Assembly: GCA_018220955.1 (NCBI GenBank)
Contig: JAAOXV010000013.1
Span: forward strand, 1 to 40,257
Length of the DNA stretch: 40,257 nt
Direction: 5' to 3'
Source: Candidatus Altarchaeota archaeon
GTDB lineage: Archaea > SpSt-1190
Position 1 is the stretch's first letter. Each line of letters starts with the position of its first letter. The notes under the pieces are model-generated. The model had not been told where the DNA came from, searched no databases, and worked only from the letters and a program-made list of their open reading frames with translations. The translations under genes and the position numbers were made by a program. This document shows, one piece after another, positions 38,438-40,257 of the stretch.

Positions 38438-40257
38438 GTGAAAAGATATGAGAGGCAGACAGGTTTGATAGACCAGAAAAAGTTGGCTGGCTCAAAAATA
38501 GTTATAGCTGGGCTTGGCGGACTTGGCTCGCCAGCTGCACTTTATTTGGCAGCTGCTGGTATTGGCGAGCTAGTTTTAATCGACCATGATAAACTGGAAG
38601 AGTCAAACTTGAACCGTCAGATTTTGTATTCAGAAAATCAAATTGGCGAGAAAAAGGTTAAGCTAGCTAAGCAAAGATTATTAGACCTTAATTCAAGCAT
38701 CAAGATAACTATACTTGACAAGATACCGGCAAAAATTGACGCAGATGTATTTCTTGATTGTCTTGATAATTGGACAGCCAGAAAGAAATTTTGGAAGCTT
38801 GCGCTTGAGTCAGGTGTCCTTGTTCACGGTGCTGTCGAACACGACAAAGGCGAGCTGGCGGTTATTATAGACAAAAAAAGTGCAGAACTGATTCTTAAAA
38901 AACAGAAGTCGGGCTGTCAGCGTATCCTTGGACCTGCAGTAGGTACAATCGGTTCAATGATGGCACTCAAGACACTTGAAATTCTTAAGAAAAAGCCGGC
39001 CAGCTCATATTTTCTTAGCTTTGATGGAAACGAGATTTCCAGATATCCAATCAATACTAGCTTAACCGTGCCAGACTGGGATATGATAATAGTCAGGTAT
39101 TCTGAAATCTGGACTAAGAGTGATATGACCAAGAGAAAAATGGAGCTAAAGCTTATCGACAATCTCAGAAAGGCAGTGCCAGATGCTAAAATCACACGAT
39201 TGCATGGTAGAATCTTGATTGAACCATATTCAGAAAACTTGCTTAAGTCAGCTGCCCAGGTCTTTGGTGTAAAATCTGTTAGTCCAGTCATCAAGCTTGG
39301 ACACGCAGAGTTTGAATCAGAGCTAACCAGACTTATTCCTATATTGGTTCCTGTCAATACCAGCTTTCGCATCACAGCCAATCGAGCTTGGAAGCAGTAT
39401 GCCACAAGCTCAACCGAGCTCAATAAACGATTTGGCCAACTTGTGCTTGAGCTTGTTGAGGGTGTAAGAGTTGATTTGACTTCAGCTCAGTTGAATTTGG
39501 AAATAGAGGTCAACAAGAACTCGGTTTTTGTTTTTACTGATAGGCGTGATGGACCGGGTGGACTTCCGCTTGGTGTTGGTGGTAAGCTACTTTTGCTCTT
39601 TTCTGGCGGACTTGATTCTCCGGTAGCTGCATACTTACTTGCAAAACGCGGAGTTGAGTCAGACCTACTGTTTTTGAATCCTCTTAGTGATGTGTTAGAA
39701 TCCAAGGTTTCTAATGTATATCATTCAATGAAATCCTGGTTGCCAGAAGCTCAGATGTTTGTGATAGACACAGCTAGCGCGGTTGACCAGATAAAACAAA
39801 AAGTGAACGAAGGCGAAAGACAAACTGTTCTGAAGAGACTATTATACCGAATAGCTGAAAGAGTTGCACTTGAACAAGGATATGACGCAATCGCTACAGG
39901 CGAGAGCCTTGGTCAAGCATCTTCACAAACACTTCAAAGCTTGGCAGTTATTCAACAAGCAATCAGCACAACTGTTATCAGACCTTTGATTGGGTTTAAC
40001 AAAAATGAGACTATTAGATTGGCAAAACAGATTGGAACCTATGATGTTAGCTCAGCTATTGAGGAGTTCTGCTCACTGGAATCCCACTCGAACGCATCAC
40101 CTGAAATAGCAGAGACGCTTAGACAGGAGACTAAGCTAGAGTTTGATATCGAACAACTTAGTGGGTCAATAAGAAAAGCAAAAAATGCCCCGGTCCCTGA
40201 CCTTAAGCCTGAAAGTATGACTGGACTTGAGCTTGTGAGGTTATGGGAAGGAATGCC
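38438..40257 (+). CDS. Fusion of a ThiF/MoeB-type E1 adenylyltransferase and ThiI tRNA sulfurtransferase (3' end outside window)
   Basis: One frame stays open from the GTG at 38438 to the window edge, 606 codons with no stop. Residues 1-205 are an E1-like ThiF/MoeB/HesA domain: ERQTG head, nucleotide loop GLGGLGS (25-31), ESNLNRQ (55-61) with the catalytic Arg60, DCLDN (107-111), and GCQRILGPAVGTIGS (159-173) with Cys160. The usual two CxxC zinc pairs are missing. From about 213 the chain is ThiI: IIVRYSEIWTKSDMTKRKME, a THUMP-type region (about 270-370), PP-loop SGGLDS (389-394), ATGESLGQASSQTLQSL (486-502), and Cys545 in EEFC, at about the place of the persulfide Cys. ThiI makes s4U in tRNA and can supply sulfur for thiazole. 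A ubiquitin-like sulfur carrier is implied. Confidence 0.85.
   Translation, partial: MKRYERQTGLIDQKKLAGSKIVIAGLGGLGSPAALYLAAAGIGELVLIDHDKLEESNLNRQILYSENQIGEKKVKLAKQRLLDLNSSIKITILDKIPAKIDADVFLDCLDNWTARKKFWKLALESGVLVHGAVEHDKGELAVIIDKKSAELILKKQKSGCQRILGPAVGTIGSMMALKTLEILKKKPASSYFLSFDGNEISRYPINTSLTVPDWDMIIVRYSEIWTKSDMTKRKMELKLIDNLRKAVPDAKITRLHGRILIEPYSENLLKSAAQVFGVKSVSPVIKLGHAEFESELTRLIPILVPVNTSFRITANRAWKQYATSSTELNKRFGQLVLELVEGVRVDLTSAQLNLEIEVNKNSVFVFTDRRDGPGGLPLGVGGKLLLLFSGGLDSPVAAYLLAKRGVESDLLFLNPLSDVLESKVSNVYHSMKSWLPEAQMFVIDTASAVDQIKQKVNEGERQTVLKRLLYRIAERVALEQGYDAIATGESLGQASSQTLQSLAVIQQAISTTVIRPLIGFNKNETIRLAKQIGTYDVSSAIEEFCSLESHSNASPEIAETLRQETKLEFDIEQLSGSIRKAKNAPVPDLKPESMTGLELVRLWEGM

Noticed and set aside
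1-40257. tRNA or rRNA genes, insertion sequences, prophage
   Set aside because: No cloverleaf with a GTTCGA-type arm, no rRNA stretches, and no transposase, integrase or terminal repeats were seen by eye; a tRNA with weak features could still be missed.

Overview
The window is archaeal. Markers are diphthine synthase, Kae1, PCNA, a Hef-type helicase/nuclease, ribosomal protein L10e, the ftsZ-secE-spt5-rpl11 run, RtcB, DTD2-type D-aminoacyl-tRNA deacylase and an S-layer protein of the methanococcal type. Genes are very tightly packed, many products are tiny membrane proteins, and several universal proteins are shortened (ThrRS, RqcH). This suggests a small-genome archaeon of the DPANN kind (Diapherotrites/Micrarchaeota-like); that placement is inference. 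Most first genes of transcripts look leaderless: a TATA box lies about 25 bases before an ATG, GTG or TTG that must be nearly at the transcript start. Internal operon genes use GGTGA/GGAGG ribosome sites or stop/start overlaps.

Layout. 1-408 (+) is the end of dphB. 405-11371 (-) is one 19-gene array: a VirB11/TadA-like secretion ATPase, a TadC-like polytopic platform protein, eight small membrane proteins (36-121 aa), then nine single-anchor exported proteins, several starting Met-Lys/Arg-Gly and most carrying an even number of cysteines. It looks like a type IV pilus-like or secretion machine with an unusually large set of pilin-like subunits. 11472-12183 (+) holds two unrecognised small genes and a 16-bp repeat. 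12184-12527 is the control region of the S-layer gene (12528-14759), which ends in a strong terminator.

14847-19045 holds rpl10e, a winged-helix protein, kae1 (-), a processive-type glycosyltransferase, a thioredoxin-like protein and an ASCH protein. 19042-20095 (-) encodes PCNA and an OB-fold protein. 20144-21820 (+) encodes a surface protein, a small protein and a RimK-like ligase. Hef is on the minus strand (21932-23968), with a 32-aa membrane peptide behind it. 24034-30501 (+) is a long run: MscS-like membrane protein, metallo-hydrolase, transglutaminase-like protein, AI-2E family protein, ScpA, ScpB, truncated RqcH and a multi-pass membrane protein. 30524-33307 (+) carries FKBP, FtsZ, SecE, Spt5 and L11. 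33358-34683 is a ThrRS with no editing domain that looks transferred from bacteria. After a small protein and an amino-acid permease come dtdA (-) and rtcB (+), which share one TATA box, then a 43-aa membrane peptide.

The window ends inside an unusual open frame (38438 to the edge) that fuses a ThiF/MoeB-type E1 adenylyltransferase to a ThiI-type tRNA 4-thiouridine synthase.

The most interesting points are the ThiF-ThiI fusion, the pilin-rich secretion array, and the symmetric bidirectional TATA promoters that serve two leaderless genes at once.
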